A stretch of 64,000 nt of DNA from an uncultured Litoreibacter sp. (lineage in GTDB: Bacteria > Pseudomonadota > Alphaproteobacteria > Rhodobacterales > Rhodobacteraceae), in assembly GCA_947494435.1 (NCBI GenBank), contig CANLUY010000002.1, positions 992,001 through 1,056,000 of the forward strand, read 5' to 3'. Of this stretch, positions 52,632-60,943 are shown in pieces (the stretch's first letter is position 1; each line of letters begins with the position of its first letter). Position numbers and translations under genes: made by a program. The notes below the pieces were generated by a model that saw only the letters and a program-made list of their open reading frames with translations, was not told the DNA's origin and did not search any database.

Positions 52632-53666
52632 ATGATGACCGACTTCCAAGCCGTAAAAGCAGTCACGCGTAGTTATATGTCAGCATTTGATGCAGCTGGC
52701 ACTGATGATCGGCTAGCAGTTCTGCTGGACCACACCTCTGACACATACCAATGGCGTGGCTTACATCCCTTTCATGAACAAAACAGTGCAGAAGATACGG
52801 TTGACGCTTTCTGGCGCCCCCTGCTTACTTCATTCACAGCGTTGCAGCGTCGCGAAACTATCTTCTTTGCTGGTTTGAACGACTGCGACGGCTTTGAAAG
52901 TACTTGGACCTGCTCTATGGGGCATTTCAAGGCTTTGTTCGACGAAGACTGGCTCGGCATCCCTGCGACGCGAAAAACGGTCATGATCCGGTATGCAGAG
53001 TTTCACCGGATTGAAGAGAACAAAATAGCCGAAACAGCGCTGTTCATCGATATACTCGACATCATTAAACAAGCTAATCTCTGGCCGCTCCCAGCAATGA
53101 CGGCAGCGTCTTTTGTCCATCCTGGGCCATTGACTAATGATGGACAGCTTTGGGACCCACATGATCCGGCTGAAGGCCAAAAGACACTCGCAATCATCAA
53201 TCAAATGGCCCAGAACATCTCCGTCGCAAATGCTATTCTTCAAGGCAAATTGGACGCGAAACCGTTGACACCCAAAGAAGAACTCGCGCTCACATGGCAT
53301 GATGACATGGCTTGGTACGGCCCTGCGGGTATTGGCGCCGTCTTCACGATTGATCGCTATATCGAACAACACCAACAGCCTTTCCGAACCTACCTCGCAA
53401 ACCGTGTTTTCAATGGTCACGTCGCACGGATCGCAGAAGGAAATTACGGCGGGTTCTTCGGTTGGCCAAATCTTTCTGTCACCCCGACGGGGGGCTATAT
53501 GGGCCTGCCCGGCTCAGGCCGGCCTGCAGACATGCGCGTTGTGGACGTATACCGTCGAGACGGCGACAAGCTCGCTGAGAACTGGGTCTTTATCGACATG
53601 CTGCATTTCTTAAATCAGCAAGGCCTAGACGTTTTGGCCCGCCTCAAAGAGGTTCCGCGAACTTAA
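52632..53666 (+). CDS. Double NTF2-like (SnoaL/ester-cyclase type) protein
   Basis: A 344-residue cytoplasmic protein made of two related alpha+beta-barrel halves. Residues about 1-165 read AVKAVTRSYMSAFDAAGTDDRLAVLLDHTSDTYQWRGLHPFHEQNSAED...FWRPLLTSFTALQRRETIFFAG. Residues about 205-340 read WHDDMAWYGPAGIGAVFTIDRYIEQHQQPFRTYLANR...AEGNYGGFFGWPNLSVTPTGGYMGLPGSGRPADMRVVDVYRRDGDKLAENWVFIDMLHFL. The IAEN/W-x-x-IDML endings are the SnoaL-like polyketide cyclase/ester cyclase pattern. The substrate is unknown. It is on the plus strand within a minus-strand fatty acid cluster, together with a PilZ gene 65 bp downstream. Confidence 0.8.
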   Translation: MMTDFQAVKAVTRSYMSAFDAAGTDDRLAVLLDHTSDTYQWRGLHPFHEQNSAEDTVDAFWRPLLTSFTALQRRETIFFAGLNDCDGFESTWTCSMGHFKALFDEDWLGIPATRKTVMIRYAEFHRIEENKIAETALFIDILDIIKQANLWPLPAMTAASFVHPGPLTNDGQLWDPHDPAEGQKTLAIINQMAQNISVANAILQGKLDAKPLTPKEELALTWHDDMAWYGPAGIGAVFTIDRYIEQHQQPFRTYLANRVFNGHVARIAEGNYGGFFGWPNLSVTPTGGYMGLPGSGRPADMRVVDVYRRDGDKLAENWVFIDMLHFLNQQGLDVLARLKEVPRT

Positions 53667-53731
53667 ATGTCGGCAACCTGTTCTTAACGCACACCGCTTA
53701 GTCAAGCTGCAGATTTGTAGTCGGATGTGTT

Positions 53732-54658
53732 ATGGTAGTCAGTCATTTATCGAAAGCCGTGTCGCGTTGGCAGGTAATACTCTGTGTGCTCTTCTTGCTT
53801 TGGACGCCAGCAGCGCATGCAAACTGCACGGCACTTCCTGTCATATCAAAACTAGTCATAGAAGTTGATCGCTTAAGCAGCCTCGGCTCTCGGCCAGATA
53901 TCTCAGCTTCGGTTCGCACAATCCATGCGCTTCAAGGCAGCATTTCTAGGTTCGAACTCTTCTCAAGGCTGAGGTCATTCGGAAAAGAGCGGCATTTCAA
54001 CCCTCTACTCGGCTTTCAAGCTCAATTGGCTAATTTGAAACCTATATTGGAAGGATCAGGGGCCCGTGAAATGTCACGCCACCTTAAAACAACAAGTTTT
54101 CAAAGCTCATTACAAATGGCTAAGCGCCTGACAAACGAGCTGTGCCTCACTGAAGAAGAGGCGCAACAAAGCAAATTTGCAGCTGACGAATTCAAAGTTC
54201 TAGAAGGGATTCCAGCGTCCCGATTACCGACGCTAAATACACGGTCAGTCGCATGGAGCCTTATTGGGATGGCGCTTACTCTTGTCGTTGGGCTGTTCGT
54301 GGGCGGCCATTTACGCAAAAAATATCTGGAAAAAGAGAAACGGCGCACAAAGCGCTTCCCGTGCAATATCCCCGTCCTTGTCCAGATCGAGGGCAAGACA
54401 TCAATGCAGCGTCTTGTCGATCTAAGCAGAAGCGGCGCGAATATGGAAAATCAGTTAGGGCTGGATATCGGAAATGAAGTCGCATTGAGTTTCGGTGGCG
54501 TCAAACGCACCGCAACCGTGACTTGGTGCAATTCGCATTTCTCTGGGGTTCAGTTTGGAAAAATTCTCTCAAACCAGAATCTTACCGATATTTTGCACAA
54601 TGCGTATCAAGCCGATAAGTCCAAAGAAAAAAACAGCCCCCTTACGGAGGCTGCTTAA
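53732..54658 (+). CDS. Membrane-anchored PilZ (c-di-GMP-binding) protein
   Basis: A 308-residue protein. Residues 1-30 are a signal peptide (WQVILCVLFLLWTPAAHA). Residues about 31-170 form a helical periplasmic region with two Cys (C32, C138). A transmembrane helix (SVAWSLIGMALTLVVGLFVGGHL) is at about 172-194. A cytoplasmic PilZ domain from about 204 has RRTKR (RxxxR) and DLSRSG (230-235, DxSxxG), both c-di-GMP-contact motifs intact. Inside-to-outside signalling by c-di-GMP is the natural reading. It lies between acpP and fabF on the opposite strand and converges with acpP, 34 bp between stops. Confidence 0.85.
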   Translation: MVVSHLSKAVSRWQVILCVLFLLWTPAAHANCTALPVISKLVIEVDRLSSLGSRPDISASVRTIHALQGSISRFELFSRLRSFGKERHFNPLLGFQAQLANLKPILEGSGAREMSRHLKTTSFQSSLQMAKRLTNELCLTEEEAQQSKFAADEFKVLEGIPASRLPTLNTRSVAWSLIGMALTLVVGLFVGGHLRKKYLEKEKRRTKRFPCNIPVLVQIEGKTSMQRLVDLSRSGANMENQLGLDIGNEVALSFGGVKRTATVTWCNSHFSGVQFGKILSNQNLTDILHNAYQADKSKEKNSPLTEAA

Positions 54659-54683
54659 TCAAAAAAAGACGGTCACCCGTCTT
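54659..54683 (-). terminator. acpP terminator
   Basis: On the minus strand AAGACGG-GTGA-CCGTCTT (54683-54666) forms a 7-bp stem with a four-base loop, followed by seven T. It ends the fabD-fabG-acpP transcript and confirms that fabF is a separate unit here. Confidence 0.85.
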
Positions 54684-54692
54684 AGTAGCTAT

Positions 54693-54926
54693 TTAGGCTG
54701 CTGCACCGATAAATTTCACAGCGTCGCCGAATGTCTGAATGTTTTCAGCGGCATCATCTGGAATTTCGATACCAAACTCTTCTTCAAAGGCCATAACCAG
54801 CTCAACAGTGTCCAGGCTGTCTGCGCCCAGATCATCGATGAAAGACGCGTTGTCGACAACTTTGTCTTCTTCAACGCCCAAGTGCTCGACAACGATCTTT
54901 TTTACGCGGTCTGCGATGTCGCTCAT
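54693..54926 (-). CDS. acpP: Acyl carrier protein
   Basis: A 77-residue acidic carrier that holds growing acyl chains on phosphopantetheine. [72 protein letters not shown] contains the DSL motif, whose Ser carries the cofactor. ATG 54926 (MSDIADRV) is the family start; the in-frame upstream stretch is not ACP-like. It follows fabG after 185 bp and is closed by a terminator. acpP is normally followed by fabF in this group. Confidence 0.97.
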   Translation of the reverse strand: MSDIADRVKKIVVEHLGVEEDKVVDNASFIDDLGADSLDTVELVMAFEEEFGIEIPDDAAENIQTFGDAVKFIGAAA

Positions 54927-55111
54927 GATGAGTATCCTCGTATTCATGCGGGTCAATCCCGCTTTGTGGATGGCCGTTTGGCCTTTGAATGTTATCCCTA
55001 AAGACAACCGCCAAAGCCCGAGATCGCCCCCGGCCTTCAGTAAATCTGGTGCGCCTATAGCATACCAAATGGGGAACGCAAACGCTTATACAAGCCCCGA
55101 ACGGTGCTAGG

Positions 55112-55849
55112 CTAAATCATCGCCATTCCGCCATTTACATGCAAAGTCGTACCAGTCACGTACGCAGCACTTGGACTGGCGAGGTATAGAACACTGCCGG
55201 CGACCTCTTCGGCATCGCCCATCCGGCCAGCCGGAATTTGAGTGAGAATACCTGCCTTCTGATCATCCGTAAGTTTCTCAGTCATGGCAGTAGCGATAAA
55301 ACCGGGCGCGACACAATTCACCGTGATCCCGCGTGACGCAACTTCGTAGGCCAGAGACTTAGACATCCCAACCATCCCGGCCTTGGACGCCGCGTAATTC
55401 CCCTGCCCCGGGTTGCCCGTTGCGCCAACAACGGAAGAGATATTGATGATCCGTCCCCAACGCGCTTTCATCATCCCGCGCAAAACACCTTTGCAGAGCT
55501 TGAAGGTCGATGTCAGGTTCACATTGATCACGGACTGGAATTCCTCATCTGACATCCGCATGAACAGATTATCCCGCGTGATCCCGGCGTTATTGACCAA
55601 GATGTCAACCGATCCCATCGCCTCAACGGCCTGTTTAGGCAATGCCTCGACCGACTCAAAATCTGACAGATTACACGGAAGAACATGTGCGCGTTCGCCT
55701 AGCTCTGCAGCCAGCGCTTCAAGGGGCTCAACGCGCGTTCCAGACAGGCCGACGCTTGCACCTGCTTCATACAGCGTCTTCGCGATAGAGCCGCCAATGC
55801 CCCCCGACGCGCCAGTGACCAGCGCTGTCTTTCCTGTTAAATCAAACAT
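55112..55849 (-). CDS. fabG: 3-oxoacyl-ACP reductase
   Basis: A 245-residue NADPH-dependent SDR of fatty acid elongation. MFDLTGKTALVTGASGGIGGSIAKTLYEAGA gives the cofactor loop, VDILVNNAGITRDNLFMRM the NNAG motif, ISSVVGATGNPGQGNYAASKAGMVGMSKSLA the Ser-Tyr-Lys catalytic set, and GFIATAMTEKLTDDQKAGILTQIPAGRMG the substrate lid. ATG 55849 has AAGGGACG upstream and lies 14 bases after the fabD stop; a start six codons earlier is possible. It belongs with fabD and acpP. Confidence 0.96.
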   Translation of the reverse strand: MFDLTGKTALVTGASGGIGGSIAKTLYEAGASVGLSGTRVEPLEALAAELGERAHVLPCNLSDFESVEALPKQAVEAMGSVDILVNNAGITRDNLFMRMSDEEFQSVINVNLTSTFKLCKGVLRGMMKARWGRIINISSVVGATGNPGQGNYAASKAGMVGMSKSLAYEVASRGITVNCVAPGFIATAMTEKLTDDQKAGILTQIPAGRMGDAEEVAGSVLYLASPSAAYVTGTTLHVNGGMAMI

Positions 55850-55863
55850 CTCAACGTCCCTTC

Positions 55864-56802
55864 TCAAGAATTCAGCGCGCTTGCAGCGGCTTTTACATCA
55901 TCAGGGCTTGAAACCGCGCGGGTTGCAACATCACGGTTGATCCGACGGATCATGCCTGACAATGCCTTTCCGGCGCCAACCTCCCAAATTTCGGTAACCC
56001 CATTCGCAGCCATCCATGCAACAGATGCGCTCCAGCGCACTTGTCCGGTCACCTGCTTGACCAACAAATCGCGGATGACGGCGGGGTCTTCAACCGCTTC
56101 GGCCACGACATTCGCAACAACCGGAACGCGCGGGGCTTTCATGTCAACCGCGCTCAAAGCCTCGGCCATGACATCTGCGGCCGGTTGCATCAACGCGCAG
56201 TGAAATGGTGCGGATACAGGCAACGGCAAGGCCCGTTTTGCCCCCGTCTCTTTCGCGAGTTCAATCGCCCGCTCAACGGCCGCTTTGTCACCAGACAAGA
56301 CATTTTGAGAAGGATCATTTTGGTTTGCGACTTGGCACACATCCCCTTGTGCAGCCTCTTGAGCAACGGCAGTCGCCGTCTCGAAATCCAATCCCAAGAT
56401 CGCAGCCATTGCGCCTTGTCCTACGGGAACAGCAGCTTGCATAGCCTCGCCCCGTTTACGCAGTAGGCGGGCCGTATCTGCAAGGGTGAACGTTCCCGCA
56501 GCTGCCAAAGCAGTATATTCTCCCAGCGAATGGCCTGCTACAAAACTTGCCACATCAACCTCGACACCCTCGTCTTTCAACGCGGCCATGACGGCCAAGG
56601 AGGTCGCCATCAAAGCGGGCTGTGCATTTTGTGTCAGGGTAAGCGCGTCGAGATCCTCCCCCCAAATCAGATCAGACAACTTCTCTCCCAAAGCGTCATC
56701 CACTTCGTCAAAAACAGCCAGCGCACTTGAGTAAGACTGCGCCAAATCGCGCCCCATACCCAGCGTCTGTGCGCCCTGCCCCGGAAATACTAATGCCCGC
56801 AT
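55864..56802 (-). CDS. fabD: Malonyl-CoA:ACP transacylase
   Basis: A 312-residue acyltransferase loading malonyl groups on ACP. It starts MRALVFPGQGAQTLGMGRDLAQ, the standard FabD opening (GQGAQ), with AAGGGG six bases before ATG 56802. The catalytic Ser lies in VAGHSLGEYTALAAAGTF, the substrate Arg in LRKRGEAMQAAVPVGQGAM, and the second His in SAPFHCALMQPA. It begins the fabD-fabG-acpP unit. A 157-bp gap separates it from the divergent b561-YceI gene. Confidence 0.96.
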   Translation of the reverse strand: MRALVFPGQGAQTLGMGRDLAQSYSSALAVFDEVDDALGEKLSDLIWGEDLDALTLTQNAQPALMATSLAVMAALKDEGVEVDVASFVAGHSLGEYTALAAAGTFTLADTARLLRKRGEAMQAAVPVGQGAMAAILGLDFETATAVAQEAAQGDVCQVANQNDPSQNVLSGDKAAVERAIELAKETGAKRALPLPVSAPFHCALMQPAADVMAEALSAVDMKAPRVPVVANVVAEAVEDPAVIRDLLVKQVTGQVRWSASVAWMAANGVTEIWEVGAGKALSGMIRRINRDVATRAVSSPDDVKAAASALNS

Positions 56803-56959
56803 GTCGTGCCCCTTCGTCTTCTGCTGCATCCCGACTTAGCCAAACCCGCATACCACTACAAGCGTGGCGCACACCAAATGTTGAGCCATGCGGGGTTTTT
56901 ATACCGGCGAGCACGCACTACTCTTGCCGCAAAGTAAGCCAAGCAGAGCGAGTCCTGAC

Positions 56960-58150
56960 ATGCGCGGTAATTCTACGACCTCCTACGGAAGCGTCACCAA
57001 GACATTCCATTGGACGATGGCCGCTATGGTCCTGAGCATGATCCCACTTGGCATCGTTGCCAGTGGTTTGGAAAATTCTGAACCATGGAAACCGCCGCTA
57101 TTTTCGCTACACAAAACACTCGGGATCGCGATATTTTTCCTTGCCCTTGGACGGATCGCATGGGCCTTCATTCAACCAAAACCCGCCAGTCTTCACCCAG
57201 ACCGAAAAGTCGAAACCTTCTTAGCTGAATTGGTACATTGGCTCCTTTATGCGTCCTTAATAATTGTCCCGCTATCCGGCTGGATACATCACGCCGCAAC
57301 CACAGGGTTTGCACCGATCTGGTGGCCTCTAGGTCAAGGCTTGCCATACGTTCCAAAAAGTGAGGCGCTCGCCCATACGGCAAAGGCGTTGCACATCATC
57401 TTTGAAAGGGTACTGGTCCTATCTTTCCTGCTGCACTTACTGGGCGCATTGAAACACCATTTCGTTGACAAGGATATCACGCTGAAACGTATGCTCCCCG
57501 GGCACACGGTGAGCACTGGTCGCGACGTCCCGCATAAACACTCTTCCATAACACTGTTCGCTGCTGGTGGTGTCTACCTCGTCGCGCTTGCGATTGGCGC
57601 TGGTCTCGGTCTTTTCGCCACCGAGAAACGCATTACCGCGCCTGAACTAGAAGCGGCACAAAGTGATTGGATCGTTCAAGACGGCATGCTCGGAATAACC
57701 GTCAAACAGCTAGGGTCCAACGTAGAAGGAAGCTTTGCCGACTGGACCGCAGCCATTACCTTCAATCAAGAGCCCGATCAAAACGGTCGCCACGGGGATG
57801 TCGATGTGACAATTTCAATTCCCTCACTCGCCTTGGGGTCTGTCACCGGGCAAGCTTTAGGCCCAGATTTCTTTGATGCGGACACCCATCAAACGGCCAC
57901 CTTTAAGGCCGATATTCTTACTGCGGAGAACGGATACACCGCAAACGGCACGCTTACGATACGCGACAAGAATGTTCCGCTGTCTTTGCCCTTCTCTCTT
58001 CAGATTGAAGGAAACACGGCGACAATGTCCGGCGAAACCTCCGTCAACAGGCTGCAATTTGGGATTGGTGAAGGGACACAACCAACAGAGGGGTCACTTG
58101 CCTTCGACGTCGCTATATCAGTTACTCTTACCGCCATACGCGAGCAGTGA
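56960..58150 (+). CDS. Cytochrome b561 fused to YceI-like domain
   Basis: A 396-residue inner-membrane protein. Residues about 10-185 are a four-helix cytochrome b561 domain: KTFHWTMAAMVLSMIPLG, PLFSLHKTLGIAIFFLALGRIAW, ELVHWLLYASLIIVPLSGWIHHAATTG and KALHIIFERVLVLSFLLHLLGALKHHF hold the His ligands for two haems b. A further TM (AAGGVYLVALAIGAGLGLF) leads to a YceI domain at about 235-392 (DGMLGITVKQLGSNVEGSFADWTAAITFNQEP) in the periplasm, which binds isoprenoid quinone-like lipids in known relatives. The fusion suggests direct electron exchange between a bound quinone and the haems. Its 3' end overlaps otnI by 33 bases tail to tail. Confidence 0.9.
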   Translation: MRGNSTTSYGSVTKTFHWTMAAMVLSMIPLGIVASGLENSEPWKPPLFSLHKTLGIAIFFLALGRIAWAFIQPKPASLHPDRKVETFLAELVHWLLYASLIIVPLSGWIHHAATTGFAPIWWPLGQGLPYVPKSEALAHTAKALHIIFERVLVLSFLLHLLGALKHHFVDKDITLKRMLPGHTVSTGRDVPHKHSSITLFAAGGVYLVALAIGAGLGLFATEKRITAPELEAAQSDWIVQDGMLGITVKQLGSNVEGSFADWTAAITFNQEPDQNGRHGDVDVTISIPSLALGSVTGQALGPDFFDADTHQTATFKADILTAENGYTANGTLTIRDKNVPLSLPFSLQIEGNTATMSGETSVNRLQFGIGEGTQPTEGSLAFDVAISVTLTAIREQ

Positions 58151-58894
58151 CTGCATCCAACCAAGTGATCCATCAGTCTTGCCAGACAACGGCTTATATT
58201 CCGCCCCTAGCGGCGCAGTGTAACCAAGCTCAGCCAAATATGCGAAAATATGCGTGTAATTCACCTCGCCCAAGTCCGGCTCTGCGCGTTCTGGAACACT
58301 CGCAAACTGAATGTGCCCGATAATGTCGCGATGATGCGTTAACCGCCGTGTCAGATCGCCTTCCATGATTTGAAGGTGATAACAATCGAACATCAGTTTC
58401 AAATTTGGTCGATCCACTTCGGCAATGATATCAGCGGCTTGACTGGAAGAGTTCAGAAAATAACCTGGCGCATCGTGATGGTTCAGGGGTTCGATCAAAA
58501 TCGTCAAATTGGCTGCTGCGTCACAGGCAAACCGCAAATTTTCGACAAAGCATTGATGCGCCTGCTCGCCATCCGCGAAACCAGCCATCACATGAATAGC
58601 ACGCGCGCCCGTCTCATTTGCATAACGAATAGCCTGCTCGATTGAGGCTTTGGCCTCCTCTTCGCGGCCCACCAGAGCGCACAAGCCGTTTTCCCCATCA
58701 TCACCCCGAACAGTGTTGATTCCGAGAAGAGGCAACCCCGTTTCATCAAGTGCCGCCTTTATCTCCGCCGCAGGTGTCGCATAGGGCCAATGCATCTCGA
58801 CGGCCGCGAAGCCGCGCCGTTTCGCGGCACGAATAGCGTCGGGTAATGAGAGGTCCGTCCAAAGAAACCCAAGATTTGCTGAAAACTCAGTCAT
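58118..58894 (-). CDS. otnI: 2-oxo-tetronate isomerase OtnI
   Basis: A 258-residue TIM-barrel isomerase of the hydroxypyruvate isomerase-like family. MTEFSANLGFLWTDLSLPDAIRAAKRRGFAAVEMHWPYATP is the family start, ILIEPLNHHDAPGYFLNSSSQAADIIAEV and LKLMFDCYHLQIMEGDL hold the metal-binding Glu/Asp/His, and HIQFASVPERAEPDLGEVNY the last. In the otn pathway it converts 2-oxo- to 3-oxo-tetronate. Hydroxypyruvate isomerase itself is an alternative, but the linkage to OtnC and OtnK settles the role. ATG 58894 overlaps otnC by eight bases. Confidence 0.9.
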   Translation of the reverse strand: MTEFSANLGFLWTDLSLPDAIRAAKRRGFAAVEMHWPYATPAAEIKAALDETGLPLLGINTVRGDDGENGLCALVGREEEAKASIEQAIRYANETGARAIHVMAGFADGEQAHQCFVENLRFACDAAANLTILIEPLNHHDAPGYFLNSSSQAADIIAEVDRPNLKLMFDCYHLQIMEGDLTRRLTHHRDIIGHIQFASVPERAEPDLGEVNYTHIFAYLAELGYTAPLGAEYKPLSGKTDGSLGWMQSLLAYGGKSN

Positions 58895-59531
58895 CCCATT
58901 CCACCCCAAATTTACGCACCAACCCCTGAATCTGTGCCTCGTTCAGCAGGTTTGGCCCCATTCCGCGTGTCATCAACGCGAGCTTCGCAGTCTCTTCCAA
59001 CTCTTCCATCGCGTAACAGGCCGCTTCAATATCTTTGCCCGCCACAACCGGTCCGTGATGTGCCAACACCACCGCACTACGCTTTCCTGCAAGCCCGCGA
59101 ATTGCGTCCCCCATCGCCGGATCGCCCGGCATAAAATAGGGCAACAAGGCCACTTTCCCCAACTTCATGACGCCATAGGCCGTGATCGCAGGCAGCATGT
59201 TATCGGGATCGGTATCGGGCAAGGTCGACAAAGCGACGGAATGGCAGGAATGCAGATGCACGACGGCACCTGTTGGCCGAGTATCATAGAAAGCTGTATG
59301 CAAGGGCACCTCTTTCGTGGGGGCATCCCCGTCCACGTGGCGCCCATCGTCGAGAACCGCCAAACGCGCTGGATCAAGCCTGCCAAAGCAACTGCCAGTT
59401 GGTGTCACAAGTAGCCGGCCATCATCCAAGCGAGCAGAAATATTGCCGGACGACCCCATTGTGAGTCCTCGGTCGAACATCGATTTTGCCAGAAGGCAAA
59501 TATCTTCGCGAAGTCGCGCTTCATCGCTCAT
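58887..59531 (-). CDS. otnC: 3-oxo-tetronate 4-phosphate decarboxylase OtnC
   Basis: A 214-residue class II aldolase/adducin-family enzyme. TMGSSGNISARLDDGRLLVTPTG binds phosphate, TGAVVHLHSCHSVALS carries two zinc His, and VVLAHHGPVVAGKDIEAACYAMEELEETAKLALM the third. In this pathway it decarboxylates 3-oxo-tetronate 4-phosphate to dihydroxyacetone phosphate, which joins the aldolase and GAPDH steps also encoded in this window. Starts by ATGA overlap with otnK. Members of the family also act as fuculose-phosphate aldolases, but context favours OtnC. Confidence 0.9.
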   Translation of the reverse strand: MSDEARLREDICLLAKSMFDRGLTMGSSGNISARLDDGRLLVTPTGSCFGRLDPARLAVLDDGRHVDGDAPTKEVPLHTAFYDTRPTGAVVHLHSCHSVALSTLPDTDPDNMLPAITAYGVMKLGKVALLPYFMPGDPAMGDAIRGLAGKRSAVVLAHHGPVVAGKDIEAACYAMEELEETAKLALMTRGMGPNLLNEAQIQGLVRKFGVEWDD

Positions 59532-60787
59532 TCCAACATCCCTAATGCATCGGCAAAGAACGTCTCTGCACCGAAGTTTCCTGACTTCAACGTCAGCGCG
59601 ATATCATGACCGTCAGATTTCGTGAATGTCCATGGGACACCGGGCGCGATTTCTTGGCCGATAGTTAGCTTATCGACGCCCAAAGCCTTTGTCACAGCAC
59701 CTGATGTCTCGCCACCAGCCACGACAAAACGACGTATCCCCGCTTTCAGCGCGACTTGGGCCAATTCAGCCAAAGCCTCCTCGACCAAAGCCCCCGCACG
59801 CGCGACGCCAAGCTTCTCCTGAGCTTGCTTCACCTTGGCTGGCTCTGCAGTGGCGTAGATCAATATTGAAGCCTTACTCTTCTGCGACAAAAGCCATTCC
59901 TTGGCCAAGGAAGCTCCGTTGTCCGCAAGGTCCAGCGGGTCCAGCTTGAAAGCCATCACCTCAGGCGCATATGCAGCGACTTGCGCTTGCGTCATGGCAG
60001 AACAGCTTCCAGACAAAACGATTGAACCGCCATGCGGAACAGCCGTTTCGGCACTCGCAGATGGGGGCCCGAGCAACCCCTTCTTCCTGAAGATATCTGG
60101 CAGTGGCATCGCGACGGCGCTGCCACCGGTTCCGAGCGCCATATCAGCACAAACTTCGCCAATCACCTGCAAGTCGTCGTTAGAGACCGCATCTATAACA
60201 ACATGCGCGACGTTTTCATCGTGCAGTGAGGCCATGCGTGCTCGCAATGCATCCGCCCCCTGCTCCACGACTAGCCTGTTCGCAAGCCCGACCGGTTTAC
60301 TCACTTGTGGTTCGAGGAGCGCGACCAAGCTGCTCTGACGCATTGGCGTCAGCGGGTGATCTTTCATTGGGCTTTCACTCAACAATTGCTCCCCAACGAA
60401 CAGATGCCCCATGAAGATAGATCGACCGTTTTCAGGAAATGCAGGGCAGTAAAACGTTTGGGACGTCCCCAATTCCGCCATTAAGGCTTCGGCGACAGGC
60501 CCAATATTTCCCTCAGCAGTGGAATCAAATGTTGAGCAATATTTCCAGAAAAACCGCTCTGCACCCGTTTTTTGCAACCATGCCAACGCGGTTTTGCATT
60601 CGGTAACTGCTTCTTCGACAGGCGATGTTCGACATTTCAAAGCAATCACTTCGAAATCCGCTGTATCAACCGGCGAGGTATCAGGGATGCCAATCCGCAG
60701 GTTGACCGATGCGCCGGACCGCGCAAGCAACCCCGCCAGATCTGTTGCACCCGTAAAATCGTCTGCGATGCAGCCCATGACGGTCAT
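59528..60787 (-). CDS. otnK: 3-oxo-tetronate kinase OtnK
   Basis: A 419-residue four-carbon acid sugar kinase (DUF1537 type). MGCIADDFTGATDLAGLLARSGASVNLRIG is the N-terminal substrate domain with the DDFTGA motif, FFWKYCSTFDSTAEGNIGPVAEAL follows, and the C-terminal nucleotide domain has VVAGGETSGAVTKALGV. It phosphorylates 3-oxo-tetronate at O4. An AGGAGAG site precedes the ATG. A palindromic GntR-type operator lies 34 bp upstream. The gene for the first-step dehydrogenase (ltnD/dtnD type) is not seen on either side. Confidence 0.92.
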   Translation of the reverse strand: MTVMGCIADDFTGATDLAGLLARSGASVNLRIGIPDTSPVDTADFEVIALKCRTSPVEEAVTECKTALAWLQKTGAERFFWKYCSTFDSTAEGNIGPVAEALMAELGTSQTFYCPAFPENGRSIFMGHLFVGEQLLSESPMKDHPLTPMRQSSLVALLEPQVSKPVGLANRLVVEQGADALRARMASLHDENVAHVVIDAVSNDDLQVIGEVCADMALGTGGSAVAMPLPDIFRKKGLLGPPSASAETAVPHGGSIVLSGSCSAMTQAQVAAYAPEVMAFKLDPLDLADNGASLAKEWLLSQKSKASILIYATAEPAKVKQAQEKLGVARAGALVEEALAELAQVALKAGIRRFVVAGGETSGAVTKALGVDKLTIGQEIAPGVPWTFTKSDGHDIALTLKSGNFGAETFFADALGMLE

Positions 60788-60820
60788 CCGCGTCTCTCCT
60801 CTTTATCTGTCTAGATTGCA

Positions 60821-60836
60821 TTAATGTATACATTAA
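60821..60836. promoter_or_regulatory. Palindromic operator of the otn operon (GntR type)
   Basis: TTAATGTATACATTAA is a perfect 16-bp palindrome centred on GTATAC, 34 bp upstream of otnK. GTATAC-centred dyads are typical of FadR-subfamily GntR repressors that control sugar-acid genes. No GntR gene is in the window, so the regulator is encoded elsewhere. Confidence 0.65.
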
Positions 60837-60884
60837 CCGCTAGAAACCTGAGCCGTTCAAAAACGTCAACCTGTAATAGCCAAG

Positions 60885-60921
60885 AAAACCCCCGCCACGG
60901 CAAGGCCATGGCGGGGGTTTT
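60885..60921. terminator. Terminator downstream of yceI
   Basis: Long GC-rich stem AAAACCCCCGCCA/TGGCGGGGGTTTT (60885-60897 with 60909-60921) with A and T runs at its ends, so it can work on both strands. It ends the minus-strand yceI transcript 23 bp after its stop. Confidence 0.9.
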
Positions 60922-60943
60922 CTAGAAATATTCAGAAAAGCGG

